Shown: one piece after another, positions 7,438 through 16,997 of the stretch
Numbering within the stretch: position 1 is the stretch's first letter
How the letters are laid out: every line of letters starts with the position of its first letter
Assembly: GCF_001940785.1 (NCBI RefSeq)
Contig: NZ_MSLS01000018.1
Coordinates: forward strand, 7,033-64,021
From: Bacillus sp. MRMR6
GTDB taxonomy: Bacteria > Bacillota > Bacilli > Bacillales > Cytobacillaceae
DNA length: 56,989 nt
Reading direction: 5' to 3'
Made by a program: the position numbers and the translations under genes
The notes under the pieces: generated by a model
Told to the model about the DNA's origin: nothing
The model's input: only the letters and a program-made list of their open reading frames with translations
Database searches by the model: none

Positions 7438-9048
7438 ATGAACAAAGTAATATTAGTAGACGATGAAATGTATTTCCGGAAAGGATTAAGAAATCTAATA
7501 AATTGGGAAGAATGCGGATTTAAGGTAGTAGGAGAAGCTGCTAATGGAGAAGATGCATTAAAGATGATCCATGATGTAAGACCTGATCTAATCATTACAG
7601 ATATCCGTATGCCTGTACTTGATGGAATTGGCCTCATTAGACAAGCGATAGAAAAAGGGGCAGTTCAGTCTAAATTTATCATCATTAGCGGACATAGTGA
7701 TTTTAAATATGCACAACAAGCATTGAGATATGGTGTTCATGATTTTGTTTTAAAGCCAATCGACCAAGATGAAATTGAGCTAACACTTAAGTTGCTTTCT
7801 AAGACACTAGACGAACAAAAAAAGCTTCATGAACAAATGCAGGAAGAACAGGCTAAAAAAATGTTTAATCAGCTTCTATTAGGAAAGATCGAAAAGAGTG
7901 ATGATTCCATTGATCTTTTAAATCTCCTTTCTCTGGGAAAACCTAAAGAGTTTTTTTACATATTAATTGAATTAAATGGGATACCTGATGAATCTAACAT
8001 AGATAATGTGGAAAGGGTAACACAGGTCAAACTTACATTAAAGGATGTTATTTACGATATTTGCAATAAAGAAGAAAGAATATGGTTCCAAGAAATATCG
8101 CCTAATTCGATTGGGGGTTTAATTACTTCTAACCACTTAGCCAGATTTCAAATGAATCTTAGGAAATTTATCAATTGGGTAAATCATGAACTTACTAAGA
8201 GGATTACTGAGAATCTTACGATTTATGTCGGTGAAGCGGTCCCAAGTCTAACTTCGTTGAAAGATTCCTATAGTTCCGTAGATGAGGCACAACAGCATAA
8301 ATATGCAAATAACGAAAATGGAATCATTTTCTTTGAAGACATTATCAATAAACCAATTACTTCAGCAGAGCTAGATGATTCAGTTATTCAATTACTAATT
8401 GAAAAAATTGAAGAGGATTCAACTGCGTCGGTTCTTATTATTTTAGAGGAACTGTTGAATTCTCTGGTCACAAATAAACTAACTAAAAATGCAGTAATTT
8501 CTTCTCTTACTAGTTTTGTACATTCTATTCTAAGAATAATTAAGAAAATGGGAGGAGACCCTTCAAGTTTACAAACCTCTAAGATCGTTTATACCTTATC
8601 TAATTACAACTTGACTCTAGTTCAATTAAAGGGTCTAATATTTGGTTTTGTAGTAGAGTGTAAAGAGGAATTAGCCAATTTAAGAAAGCAGACTGCTCAT
8701 GGCGAAGCCCACAAGATCAAACAATATATTGACCTGCATTACCATGAAAACATTAGTTTAAAAACGATTGCTTCTAAGTTTTTTATGAACCCAGTGTATT
8801 TAGGACAATTGTTTAAGAAAAGCTATGGAATCTACTTTAAGGACTATTTACTACAAGTAAGAATTAATGAGGCGAAAAAGCAGCTTCGCCAATCGGAAAA
8901 AAGAATTTATGAAATTGCAGAAAGCATAGGGTTTAATAATACGGATTATTTTGTGACAATTTTTGGTAAGTTAGAAAATATCACGCCATCTGAGTATCGG
9001 AATAATTTAATCAGCGAAAGAAAAGGGATTAAAAATGAGCAAGCCTAA
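7438..9048 (+). CDS. YesN-type response regulator with AraC DNA-binding domain
   Basis: A 536-residue regulator: receiver domain 1-120 with phosphoacceptor Asp55 (LIITDIRMP), acidic pair Asp8-Asp9 and Lys in FVLKPID; a long middle region; C-terminal AraC double helix-turn-helix (about 430-530; ENISLKTIASKFF, then IYEIAESIGFNN). GGGAGGACGGAA precedes ATG 7438. It overlaps the kinase gene by 14 nt. Known: YesN/YesM pairs sense sugars outside the cell and activate nearby ABC importer genes. Inferred: it activates the importer at 10907 and perhaps other xylan genes. Confidence 0.92.
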   Translation: MNKVILVDDEMYFRKGLRNLINWEECGFKVVGEAANGEDALKMIHDVRPDLIITDIRMPVLDGIGLIRQAIEKGAVQSKFIIISGHSDFKYAQQALRYGVHDFVLKPIDQDEIELTLKLLSKTLDEQKKLHEQMQEEQAKKMFNQLLLGKIEKSDDSIDLLNLLSLGKPKEFFYILIELNGIPDESNIDNVERVTQVKLTLKDVIYDICNKEERIWFQEISPNSIGGLITSNHLARFQMNLRKFINWVNHELTKRITENLTIYVGEAVPSLTSLKDSYSSVDEAQQHKYANNENGIIFFEDIINKPITSAELDDSVIQLLIEKIEEDSTASVLIILEELLNSLVTNKLTKNAVISSLTSFVHSILRIIKKMGGDPSSLQTSKIVYTLSNYNLTLVQLKGLIFGFVVECKEELANLRKQTAHGEAHKIKQYIDLHYHENISLKTIASKFFMNPVYLGQLFKKSYGIYFKDYLLQVRINEAKKQLRQSEKRIYEIAESIGFNNTDYFVTIFGKLENITPSEYRNNLISERKGIKNEQA

Positions 9049-10825
9049 GTGGAGTTTTCATAATATTCAATTAAAAAATAAAATGCTGATCATGTACTTT
9101 TTTGCTGTATTTATTCCAATTGTACTAACAAATGTAATCTTTTATATTGTTACAATTGAGAATGTAAAGAAACAGCAAATGCAAGATTCTAAGTTAGCTC
9201 TGCAGCAGATTAATAGAGAATTTAAAACCATTATCGACGAAGCGGTAGGCATTTCCTCCTCGTTATATACAAACTTAAATTTAAACCTATTTTTAGAAAA
9301 GGATTATACTTCAGATATAGAATATATTGAAAAACATAATAGTTTTCTTAGGAATTTTAATCAGTCTAGACCCATTAACCCATCTATAAACTCCATTCGC
9401 TTTTTTACGGATAACCCCACTATTATTTATTCAGGCGGGGTTTATTCAATTGGCAGCCTAGAACATGAATTAAAACACTTCAAGGATATCCTAAAGAATA
9501 GTAATGGCTCACAAATTTTGATTGATACGCCTTCTAATCAGAATTTTGAAACCTTTAGCATTATCCGGAATTTAGATTATTTTTACAATGATAAACAAAA
9601 GTTCGTAAAGGTTGAAATCAATCCGGCAGCAATAGAAGATATTTTTACCAACGTGACGTTTAAAGGAGAAGTATATTTACTTAATGAAAAAGGGGAGATT
9701 GAGTATACTACCAATCCCTCCATAAAACAGCTGGAAAAGCCAATCGATTTCAATCAAATAGAAAAAGAGAATAAACTGGTAACCATCTCTTCGAGTCTTA
9801 ATAATGGCTCTTATTTAAGTGACTGGTCCGTTGTTGGAACGATATATGAAGAAACCATGCTTAAAACGGTTAATAAATCTAAGCTCTTTATCATCTTGCT
9901 GGCCCTTATAAATTTTTTAGCCCCTACTATCATTATCGTCATTATTTCTAGATCATTTTTGACTCGGTTACAAAGGGTGTTACGCAATGTAAAGCGGATG
10001 AAAAACCAGGACTTCGAGTTAATCCATGATCAGGAGTATCAAGATGAAATTGGTCAATTAACAAGTGAATTCAATCGGATGACCAAAAAAATTAAGGATT
10101 TAATTAATGATGTCTTATTAGTTAATATTCAAAAAAAGGATTTAGAAATAAAACGCAACCGTGCACAGTTAAGTGCGCTGCAAAGCCAAATCAACCCTCA
10201 TTTTTTGTTTAATGCCTTAGAAACGATTAGAATGAGAAGCTTAATGAAGGATGAAATAGAAACAGCAAAAATCATCCATAACATGGCTAAAATATTTCGA
10301 AACTCTCTTACTTGGGGAAAGGACTTCGTTCCTATTAGGGATGAAATAAATCTCATAACTAGCTTTTTGGAGATTCAAAAATATCGATTTGGAGATAAAT
10401 TAGATTACGAGATTATGGTGGGTAAAGACGCTGAAGAATGTATGATTCCAAATATGGCACTCTTACCGTTTATTGAAAATGCCAGCATTCATGGGATTGA
10501 ACCATTAAAGGAATGTGGGAAAATCACCGTATCTATCTCTTTACATGCTGGTACCATAACCTGCGTTATGAAGGATAATGGTCCTGGAATATCAGAAGAA
10601 AAGCGAAAGAAAATAGTATCATCTCTAGAAAATGAGGAAGATATAAGGGAGAATGTTGGCATTAAAAATGTTTATTACCGTTTAAAACTATACTATCATG
10701 ATCAGTTTTATTTTAATATTGATAGTCAGCTAGATTATGGTACAACCATTACGATTCAATTGCCATCCCAATTAGACAGTTCAATCACTAGTAATTCGGA
10801 TAAAAATCTTTACTTTATTAAGTAA
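9035..10825 (+). CDS. YesM-type membrane sensor histidine kinase
   Basis: A 596-residue protein with membrane helices at about 18-40 and 282-305 enclosing a roughly 240-residue extracellular sensor domain; HAMP domain (about 305-360); His_kinase domain with phosphoacceptor His389 in the SQINPHFLFN motif; HATPase with N box (NASIHG) and DNGPGIS. This is the LytS/YesM class. It pairs with the overlapping response regulator, so the two are translationally coupled. The ligand is likely a xylo-oligosaccharide or aldouronate, perhaps presented by the importer lipoprotein; this is inferred from context. Confidence 0.92.
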   Translation: MSKPKWSFHNIQLKNKMLIMYFFAVFIPIVLTNVIFYIVTIENVKKQQMQDSKLALQQINREFKTIIDEAVGISSSLYTNLNLNLFLEKDYTSDIEYIEKHNSFLRNFNQSRPINPSINSIRFFTDNPTIIYSGGVYSIGSLEHELKHFKDILKNSNGSQILIDTPSNQNFETFSIIRNLDYFYNDKQKFVKVEINPAAIEDIFTNVTFKGEVYLLNEKGEIEYTTNPSIKQLEKPIDFNQIEKENKLVTISSSLNNGSYLSDWSVVGTIYEETMLKTVNKSKLFIILLALINFLAPTIIIVIISRSFLTRLQRVLRNVKRMKNQDFELIHDQEYQDEIGQLTSEFNRMTKKIKDLINDVLLVNIQKKDLEIKRNRAQLSALQSQINPHFLFNALETIRMRSLMKDEIETAKIIHNMAKIFRNSLTWGKDFVPIRDEINLITSFLEIQKYRFGDKLDYEIMVGKDAEECMIPNMALLPFIENASIHGIEPLKECGKITVSISLHAGTITCVMKDNGPGISEEKRKKIVSSLENEEDIRENVGIKNVYYRLKLYYHDQFYFNIDSQLDYGTTITIQLPSQLDSSITSNSDKNLYFIK

Positions 10826-10870
10826 CACCTATACTTTTCAAATGGTGCTAGAAACCCTTACATTATACAA

Positions 10871-10884
10871 TGAAAGTGCTTTCA
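10871..10884 (+). promoter_or_regulatory. cre-like box before the importer lipoprotein gene
   Basis: TGAAAGTGCTTTCA has perfect TGAAAG/CTTTCA arms; only the central C of CG is T. It lies 22 nt before the AAAAGGGGG ribosome site. Strong candidate for CcpA repression of the importer operon. Confidence 0.65.
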
Positions 10885-10906
10885 CAAATAAAAAGGGGGT
10901 TCAAAA

Positions 10907-12562
10907 ATGGCAAAAAAGTTTCTCTCTGTAATCTTAATGCTTATCCTGTTAATCGCAGTTGCAGGCTGTGAGAAGGATAAAAAATCTAGTGGTAATGCAG
11001 ACGGATCTGGTGATTCAAAAGACAAAGCAACCTTTACTTATTTTAACGCAGCTTCCCCAGGTAAAGATGGAAATACGAATGAGACGACGATAGGGAAAAT
11101 ATTTGAAGATCAAACGGGAGTTAACTTCAAAACAGAATACCTAGTCGGTGACATTAACACCAAAATTGGGACAATGATCGCAAGTGGAAAGTATCCAGAT
11201 GTTCTTGTTCCGGATATTGCTATTGATAAAGTACTAGACGCAGGTGCATTTATTGACCTTACTGAATTGATTGAAGAGCATGGTCCTAATCTTAAAAAAT
11301 TATACGCACCTCATTGGGAGCAACTGAAAGATAAGGATGGAAAAATTAACTTTCTTCCATTCGCTGCAAAACATGGATACATCAAGGATCCGGCTATTAT
11401 GCAAGGTGCGTTCTGGATTCAACGCGGCATTTTAAAAGAGGCTGGGTATCCTAAAATTAAAACTCTAGATGAATATTTTGCTTTAATTGAAGATTATCAA
11501 AAGAAACATCCAGAAGTGAATGGAGCTTCTACCATTGGTTTCACAGCATTGACTTATGACTGGCGCTTCTTCGCACTATCTAACGCTCCAAACCATCTAG
11601 CAGGCTACCCAAATGATGGTGAAGTGATTGTAGATATGAAGACACATAAAACGGATGTATATGCTGATAACGATATTACGAAACGTTATCTTAAAGAGCT
11701 AAATGAACTAAACAGCAAAGGTTTATTTGATAAAGAATCATTCGTTGCTAACTACGATGAATATCTTGCTAAGCTGGCTTCTGGCAGAGTATTAGGATTC
11801 TTTGATTACGGCTGGCAGGTTCAACAAGCAATGGACAACCTTAAAGTTGCAGGAAATGACGATTTACGATATATGCCGCTTCCAATTACGTTTGATGGAC
11901 AAAAAGATCAGTATATCGATCCACCGGCATTCATTAATAACCGTGGTGTTGGTATAACTGTTAGTGCAAAAGATCCAGTTCGCATTATTAAGTACTTCGA
12001 TAACATGGCTAAAGAAGAAAGCCAAAAGTTAATGTTCTGGGGTATTAAGGATGAGACTTATAGTGTAGATGATCAAGGCAAATTCTATCAAACTGAAGAG
12101 CAGTTTGCTAAGACAAGCGATGAAAAATTCCGTGATGAATCTGGATTAAACACTTTTGAGTATTACTGGCCAATGGGAGATATGCTTTATAGTGACGGAA
12201 ACGCATGGGTCCCAGGAAAACAGCCTGAAGTTGCTCAAGTATCCTACACGGATGGTGATAAGACTATTCTAGAAAAATATGACGCGAACGTATTTTCAGA
12301 TTTATTCGCAGATCCAGACGATCGTCCATGGTACCCAACTTGGAGTGCTGTTATTGAACAAGGCTCTGATGCTCAAATTTTTGGTCAAAGAAAAACAGAC
12401 TTAACAAAAGTTTACTTCCCTAAATTAGTTCTAGCTAAGCCAGGCGATTTTGATAAAGTTTGGGATGAATATACCAAAGAATTTAATACATTAGACGTAA
12501 AAGCTTTAGAAACGTTAATGGATAAAGTGGTTGAGGATCGTATTAAGGCAGCAGAAAAGTAA
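10907..12562 (+). CDS. Lpl-type extracellular solute-binding lipoprotein (aldouronate/xylo-oligosaccharide importer)
   Basis: A 551-residue family 1 solute-binding protein with a lipoprotein signal (AVAGC, lipid on Cys21). It is long for the family, as is usual for LplA-type proteins that work with LplB/LplC permeases. No ATPase gene is present here; such importers commonly share an MsmX-type ATPase encoded elsewhere. Context (GH67, intracellular GH10, Rex) suggests it binds aldotetraouronic acid or xylo-oligosaccharides, as in related Paenibacillus and Geobacillus loci. AAAAGGGGG precedes ATG 10907. Confidence 0.9.
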   Translation: MAKKFLSVILMLILLIAVAGCEKDKKSSGNADGSGDSKDKATFTYFNAASPGKDGNTNETTIGKIFEDQTGVNFKTEYLVGDINTKIGTMIASGKYPDVLVPDIAIDKVLDAGAFIDLTELIEEHGPNLKKLYAPHWEQLKDKDGKINFLPFAAKHGYIKDPAIMQGAFWIQRGILKEAGYPKIKTLDEYFALIEDYQKKHPEVNGASTIGFTALTYDWRFFALSNAPNHLAGYPNDGEVIVDMKTHKTDVYADNDITKRYLKELNELNSKGLFDKESFVANYDEYLAKLASGRVLGFFDYGWQVQQAMDNLKVAGNDDLRYMPLPITFDGQKDQYIDPPAFINNRGVGITVSAKDPVRIIKYFDNMAKEESQKLMFWGIKDETYSVDDQGKFYQTEEQFAKTSDEKFRDESGLNTFEYYWPMGDMLYSDGNAWVPGKQPEVAQVSYTDGDKTILEKYDANVFSDLFADPDDRPWYPTWSAVIEQGSDAQIFGQRKTDLTKVYFPKLVLAKPGDFDKVWDEYTKEFNTLDVKALETLMDKVVEDRIKAAEK

Positions 12563-12594
12563 AATGAATAGTTTAGCAGAATGAAGAGAAAGCA

Positions 12595-12625
12595 GGCCGA
12601 TATTGCCCAATTGGCTATATCGGCC
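12595..12625 (+). promoter_or_regulatory. Intergenic stem between lipoprotein and permease genes
   Basis: Perfect 9-bp stem GGCCGATAT/ATATCGGCC with a 13-nt loop, followed by ACATTTCTTTT. It may act as a partial terminator or as an mRNA 3' stabiliser, giving more binding protein than permease. Confidence 0.6.
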
Positions 12626-12660
12626 ACATTTCTTTTAAAGGCTTCACCTATCTTGAAATC

Positions 12661-12705
12661 ATAAGCCGCTCCCTTCTAATAGGGGATTATAAGGGAGCAG
12701 CTTAT
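12661..12705 (+). promoter_or_regulatory. Second long intergenic hairpin before the permease gene
   Basis: ATAAGC-GCTCCCTT pairs with AAGGGAGC-GCTTAT (14 pairs, one C-A mismatch) around a 15-nt loop, 41 nt before the permease ATG. It has no T run, so it is more likely a processing or stability element than a terminator. Confidence 0.55.
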
Positions 12706-12746
12706 GATTTTAGGATATAGATTTTTCAGAAAGAGGAGGGGTAAGA

Positions 12747-13724
12747 ATGCAGATGGGTTCCAAAGCAGCAAAAGATGTAATAAATCCTTCAGTTTCCATC
12801 TCTACAAAAACAAAAAAATCATTCTTTCAGAGGATGATGTCACAAAAAGCACTATTGGCCATGAGTCTGCCATTCTTGATTTGGTTAATTGTTTTTAAGT
12901 ATATTCCATTGTGGGGTTGGTCGATTGCTTTTCAAGACTTTAAGCCAGCAAGAGGTCTATTTGACCAAGAATGGATTGGGGTAGAACATTTCAAGTTTTT
13001 ATTTACCGACGATAATTTTTGGCGCGTGCTTCGGAATACACTCGGTATGAGCACGATTAACCTAGTATTAGGTTTCGTTACAGCTATTTGTCTTGCCCTT
13101 CTGATTAATGAAATCAGGCATATAAGATTCAAGAAGTCAGTACAAACCATCAGTTATCTACCACACTTTATCTCATGGGTAGTAGCAGCAAGTATTGTCT
13201 CTTACAGCCTCTCGTTAGAAAACGGAATCGTTAATATCTTATTAGTAAACCTAGGTATTATTGATGAACCAATTTTATGGCTTGGTAAGGAAAAATGGTT
13301 CTGGGTCATCAACGGACTAACCGAGGTTTGGAAGAATGTAGGCTGGAATACGATCATTTATTTAGCAGCTATTACCATGATTGATCCAGAACAATATGAG
13401 GCTGCTGATATTGATGGGGCATCTAGATTCCAACGGATTAGACATATTACACTCCCATCTTTAAAGCCAACGATTATCATCTTGCTCATCATGAACTTAG
13501 GCTACATTTTAGAATCCGGCTTTGAAGCACAGTATTTATTAGGAAATCCTATGAACCTATCTTATTCAGAAAACCTTGATATCTATGTATTAAAATACGG
13601 TATGTCGATGGGGAACTTCTCAATCGCAACCGCAGCAGGTATCTTTAAAACCGTCGTGAGTTTTATCTTCTTATTTACAGCAAACCATATAGCCAAACGA
13701 TTTGATCAGCCAAGGCTTTTCTAG
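12747..13724 (+). CDS. LplB-type ABC transporter permease
   Basis: A 325-residue permease with six predicted membrane helices and the EAA loop (QYEAADIDGASRFQRI, then LPSLKP). AGAGGAGGGG precedes ATG 12747. Known: LplB-type permeases form a heterodimer with an LplC-type partner, the next gene, and accept ligand from the lipoprotein encoded upstream. The C-terminus overlaps the ribosome site of the next gene. Confidence 0.92.
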   Translation: MQMGSKAAKDVINPSVSISTKTKKSFFQRMMSQKALLAMSLPFLIWLIVFKYIPLWGWSIAFQDFKPARGLFDQEWIGVEHFKFLFTDDNFWRVLRNTLGMSTINLVLGFVTAICLALLINEIRHIRFKKSVQTISYLPHFISWVVAASIVSYSLSLENGIVNILLVNLGIIDEPILWLGKEKWFWVINGLTEVWKNVGWNTIIYLAAITMIDPEQYEAADIDGASRFQRIRHITLPSLKPTIIILLIMNLGYILESGFEAQYLLGNPMNLSYSENLDIYVLKYGMSMGNFSIATAAGIFKTVVSFIFLFTANHIAKRFDQPRLF

Positions 13725-13737
13725 AGGGGGGAACTTT

Positions 13738-14667
13738 ATGGCACAGAAACGTTTTTTCAAAGCCACTCGACATCATTCTGGTGTAGGCGATTATTTATTT
13801 GATATCTTCAATTATACTTTTTTAGTTTTCCTTTGTGTGGTCATGTTATATCCCTTTCTAAATCAACTGGCTGTATCACTAAATGAGGCCAGTGATTCTT
13901 TAAGGGGAGGTATTTACCTATGGCCCAGAGAATTTACTTGGGCTAATTATAAACACGTTTTTGGTGAAGCGAGTATCGTAAATTCTTTCTTCATATCAGT
14001 TTTAAGAACCATTATCGGTACACTAACCTCTGTTTTGGGTACGGCAATGGTTGCTTATACAATTAGCCGAAAGGATTTCGTACTTAAAAAATTTGTGACG
14101 ATTGCATTTGTTTTAACCATGTATTTTAACGGCGGACTAATTCCGAACTATCTATTAGTGAAAGAATTAAATTTACTAGATAGTTTTTGGGTCTATATTA
14201 TTCCAGGCATTATTGGAGTATTTAATTTAATCGTAATTCGTTCCTTTATTGAAGGAATCCCAGAAAGTTTATTTGAATCTGCAAAAATTGATGGAGCAGG
14301 GGATTTTACCATTTTCATTAAGATTGTCCTGCCATTGTCCCTGCCAGTATTAGCAACTGTATCGTTGTTTGTCGCGGTTTACCAATGGAATTCTTGGTTT
14401 GATGTGTTCTTATACAATTCATCAAGTGCGAACCTTTCTACCCTTCAATATGAGTTAATGAAGATTCTGCAGAATTCAAACGCATCGATGTCTGGTAAAA
14501 CCGCTGCAGACGCGTTTGCCAATGCCAATGCCAGTGCCAACATGGTTTCGCCAACCTCTATCAGGGCTACGATGACCATCGTAGCAAGTCTGCCGATCAT
14601 TATGGTTTACCCATTCCTGCAGAAATATTTTGTAAAAGGGTTAACACTAGGAGGAGTAAAAGGTTGA
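13738..14667 (+). CDS. LplC/YtcP-type ABC transporter permease
   Basis: A 309-residue permease with six membrane helices and an EAA loop (ESAKIDGAGDFTIF, then LPLSLPV), ending in the FVKGLTLGGVKG signature typical of LplC-type carbohydrate permeases. The frame extends upstream to a TTG at 13702, but AGAGGGGGG ending 6 nt before ATG 13738 fixes the start. It completes the membrane part of the importer. A strong terminator follows 6 nt later. Confidence 0.92.
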   Translation: MAQKRFFKATRHHSGVGDYLFDIFNYTFLVFLCVVMLYPFLNQLAVSLNEASDSLRGGIYLWPREFTWANYKHVFGEASIVNSFFISVLRTIIGTLTSVLGTAMVAYTISRKDFVLKKFVTIAFVLTMYFNGGLIPNYLLVKELNLLDSFWVYIIPGIIGVFNLIVIRSFIEGIPESLFESAKIDGAGDFTIFIKIVLPLSLPVLATVSLFVAVYQWNSWFDVFLYNSSSANLSTLQYELMKILQNSNASMSGKTAADAFANANASANMVSPTSIRATMTIVASLPIIMVYPFLQKYFVKGLTLGGVKG

Positions 14668-14673
14668 AAAAAG

Positions 14674-14704
14674 AATCAGATGAGTCTTCTCATCTGATTT
14701 TTTT
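14674..14704 (+). terminator. Rho-independent terminator after the importer operon
   Basis: Perfect 11-bp stem AATCAGATGAG/CTCATCTGATT, 4-nt loop, then TTTTT. The GH10 gene starts only 32 nt later, so it is probably transcribed by read-through unless a promoter is hidden here. Confidence 0.9.
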
Positions 14705-14735
14705 AATAAAACTATAGGTTGAAGGAGAGATCATA

Positions 14736-15725
14736 ATGGTAAAAACGACAGTAGAGATTCCCTCTTTATCAAAAGTGTATGTAGAATATTTTAATATTGG
14801 TGCCGCAGTTAATTTAAGAACGATAGAGTCACAAAAGGATTTATTAAAAAAACATTTTAATAGTATTACAGCCGAAAATGATATGAAATTCATCGAAATT
14901 CAGCCCGCTGAGGGACAGTTTACCTTTGAAAAGGCCGACCAATTGGCTGCTTTTGCTAAGGATAATGGAATGAAGATGCGTGGACATACATTAGTCTGGC
15001 ACAATCAGACACCTGACTGGGTATTTCAAAATGCAGATAGAGAAACCCTTTTACAACGAATGAAAGATCATATTACGACGGTAATGAAAAGATATAAAGG
15101 GACGATTTTTTGCTGGGATGTTGTAAACGAAGCCGTAACCGATGAGGGACCAGAACTATATCGGTCAACAAAATGGTTAGAAATAATCGGAGAGGATTAT
15201 ATTGAAAAAGCATTTGAATTTGCACATGAGGCTGACCCCGAAGCCCTGCTTTTTTACAATGACTATAATGAATCCAATCCGGAAAAACGTGAAAAGATCT
15301 ATAAGCTGGTTAAATCTTTAGTGGATAAGGGGGTTCCGATTCACGGGGTAGGGCTACAAGCGCATTGGAATTTAGTCAACCCAAGTCTAGAAGATATTCG
15401 TACAGCGATTGAACGGTACGTATCTCTTGGATTGAAGCTGCACCTAACAGAATTAGATGTATCCGTCTTTAATTTTGAAGATAAACGGACAGACCTCACA
15501 GAACCTACTTCTGAATTGTTAAAATGGCAGGCTGAAAGATACGATCAAGTATTTCAATTGCTTAGACAATATCGAGATCACGTTACTTCTGTTACTTTTT
15601 GGGGTGCAGCCGATGATTATACATGGTTAAGCGATTTCCCTGTTAGAGGAAGAAAAAATTGGCCGTTCCTTTTTGACGAAAAACATCAGCCAAAAGATTC
15701 TTTTTGGAAGGTTGTCCAATATTAG
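14736..15725 (+). CDS. Intracellular GH10 endo-xylanase
   Basis: A 329-residue GH10 catalytic domain without a signal peptide. Acid/base Glu132 (WDVVNEA) and nucleophile Glu239 (HLTELDV) sit at the positions expected for intracellular xylanases such as Geobacillus IXT6. The substrate-binding segment RGHTLVWHNQTPDW is intact. Known: intracellular GH10 enzymes cut imported short, often methylglucuronate-substituted, xylo-oligosaccharides and work with GH67. GAAGGAGAG precedes ATG 14736. Confidence 0.95.
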   Translation: MVKTTVEIPSLSKVYVEYFNIGAAVNLRTIESQKDLLKKHFNSITAENDMKFIEIQPAEGQFTFEKADQLAAFAKDNGMKMRGHTLVWHNQTPDWVFQNADRETLLQRMKDHITTVMKRYKGTIFCWDVVNEAVTDEGPELYRSTKWLEIIGEDYIEKAFEFAHEADPEALLFYNDYNESNPEKREKIYKLVKSLVDKGVPIHGVGLQAHWNLVNPSLEDIRTAIERYVSLGLKLHLTELDVSVFNFEDKRTDLTEPTSELLKWQAERYDQVFQLLRQYRDHVTSVTFWGAADDYTWLSDFPVRGRKNWPFLFDEKHQPKDSFWKVVQY

Positions 15726-15761
15726 ACATAGATTAATAGAGAAGTCAGGTACGAAGGGTTG

Positions 15762-15827
15762 ATGGGGTTATGGCTTACTCCGGAATATAAGAACATAAAA
15801 AAATCTCTAAAGGGTGGGAACGTATGA
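15762..15827 (+). CDS. Possible 21-residue leader peptide, ATGA-coupled to the next gene
   Basis: ATG at 15762, preceded by AAGGG, opens 21 codons (begins MGLWLTPEYK) whose TGA overlaps the ATG of the next gene as ATGA. The overlap suggests translational coupling. No family is recognised and the size makes chance likely. Confidence 0.25.
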   Translation: MGLWLTPEYKNIKKSLKGGNV

Positions 15828-16978
15828 TCAATGTAGCGATTATTGGTACGGGAGCTATTGCTTCTGCACATATAAAAGCATATCAGCTTTTTCAAAATCG
15901 ATGTAAGATTGTCGCAATCTGTGACATTTATTCGGAAAAAGCTGAAAAAATGGCGGCTGATTTTAACCTCGATGTTGAAATCTACAGTGACTATAAACAG
16001 ATGCTGAATTTTTCACAGATTGATTTACTATCTGTTTGTACCCCTCCCTATACTCATGCAGAAATAGCCATTGCTTCTCTGAAGGCTGGGAAACACGTTC
16101 TAGTGGAAAAACCAATGGCTTCCTCTTTAGAAGAATGTGATGCAATGAACCTAGCACAAAAAAGAAGTGGGAAGATATTATCAGTTGTTTCTCAGAACCG
16201 TTTCACCAATTCAATGATGAAGCTAAAGGCTGTCCTTAATACAAACCTTATGGGACCTATCGTTCATACTCAAGTAGATTCGTTCTGGTGGAGAGGGCAT
16301 TGTTATTACGATTTATGGTGGCGTGGTACATGGGAAAAAGAAGGCGGCGGATGTACATTAAATCATGCTGTCCACCATATTGATATCTTCCATTGGATGA
16401 ATGGAATGCCATCTGAAGTTACCGCGATTGCAACCAATACATCGCATGATAATGCTGAGGTAGAGGACCTTTCCATAGCTATCTGCCGTTACCCGAATGG
16501 CAGTTTAGCACAAATTACAAGTTCCGTTGTCCATCATGGGGAAGAACAGCAATTGATTTTCCAAGGGAAGAACGCCCGTGTTTCCGTTCCGTGGAAGGTT
16601 GCGGCCTCCAAATCTAAGCCGAATGGGTTCCCAGAAAAGGATGAGGAGTTAGAGAATGAGCTTACTGAAACTTATCAACAAGTAAAGAATCTGGAATTTG
16701 AGGGACATGCAGCACAAGTTGAGGATGTGTTATCGGCAATTGAAGGGAAAAGGCAAGTACTTGTAGACGGCATTGAAGGAAGAAAAACCTTGGAATTCAT
16801 CACTGCTATCTATCAATCTTCAAGCCTAGGGAAAACCGTAAAGCTGCCGCTTAATGAAGATAGTCCTTTTTATACCAGAGCTGGTGTCTTGAATAATGCT
16901 GTTCATTTTTATGAAAAGACAAACCATGTGGAAAACTTTACAGAACAACAAATTACATTAGGCGGAAAATATGAGTAA
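15824..16978 (+). CDS. Gfo/Idh/MocA family oxidoreductase (1)
   Basis: A 384-residue protein: N-terminal Rossmann fold with GTGAIASAH, the EKPM motif of the family, and a C-terminal alpha/beta substrate domain including GGGCTLNHAVHHIDIFHW. Known: Gfo/Idh/MocA enzymes use NAD(P) to oxidise or reduce sugars and sugar acids; the substrate cannot be told from sequence. GGGTGGGAACGT precedes ATG 15824. First gene of a compact run leading to GH67. Inferred role: redox step on a sugar released from glucuronoxylan, perhaps 4-O-methyl-glucuronate. Confidence 0.88.
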   Translation: MINVAIIGTGAIASAHIKAYQLFQNRCKIVAICDIYSEKAEKMAADFNLDVEIYSDYKQMLNFSQIDLLSVCTPPYTHAEIAIASLKAGKHVLVEKPMASSLEECDAMNLAQKRSGKILSVVSQNRFTNSMMKLKAVLNTNLMGPIVHTQVDSFWWRGHCYYDLWWRGTWEKEGGGCTLNHAVHHIDIFHWMNGMPSEVTAIATNTSHDNAEVEDLSIAICRYPNGSLAQITSSVVHHGEEQQLIFQGKNARVSVPWKVAASKSKPNGFPEKDEELENELTETYQQVKNLEFEGHAAQVEDVLSAIEGKRQVLVDGIEGRKTLEFITAIYQSSSLGKTVKLPLNEDSPFYTRAGVLNNAVHFYEKTNHVENFTEQQITLGGKYE

Positions 16979-16997
16979 TATCGAGGGGGAAAAGGGA

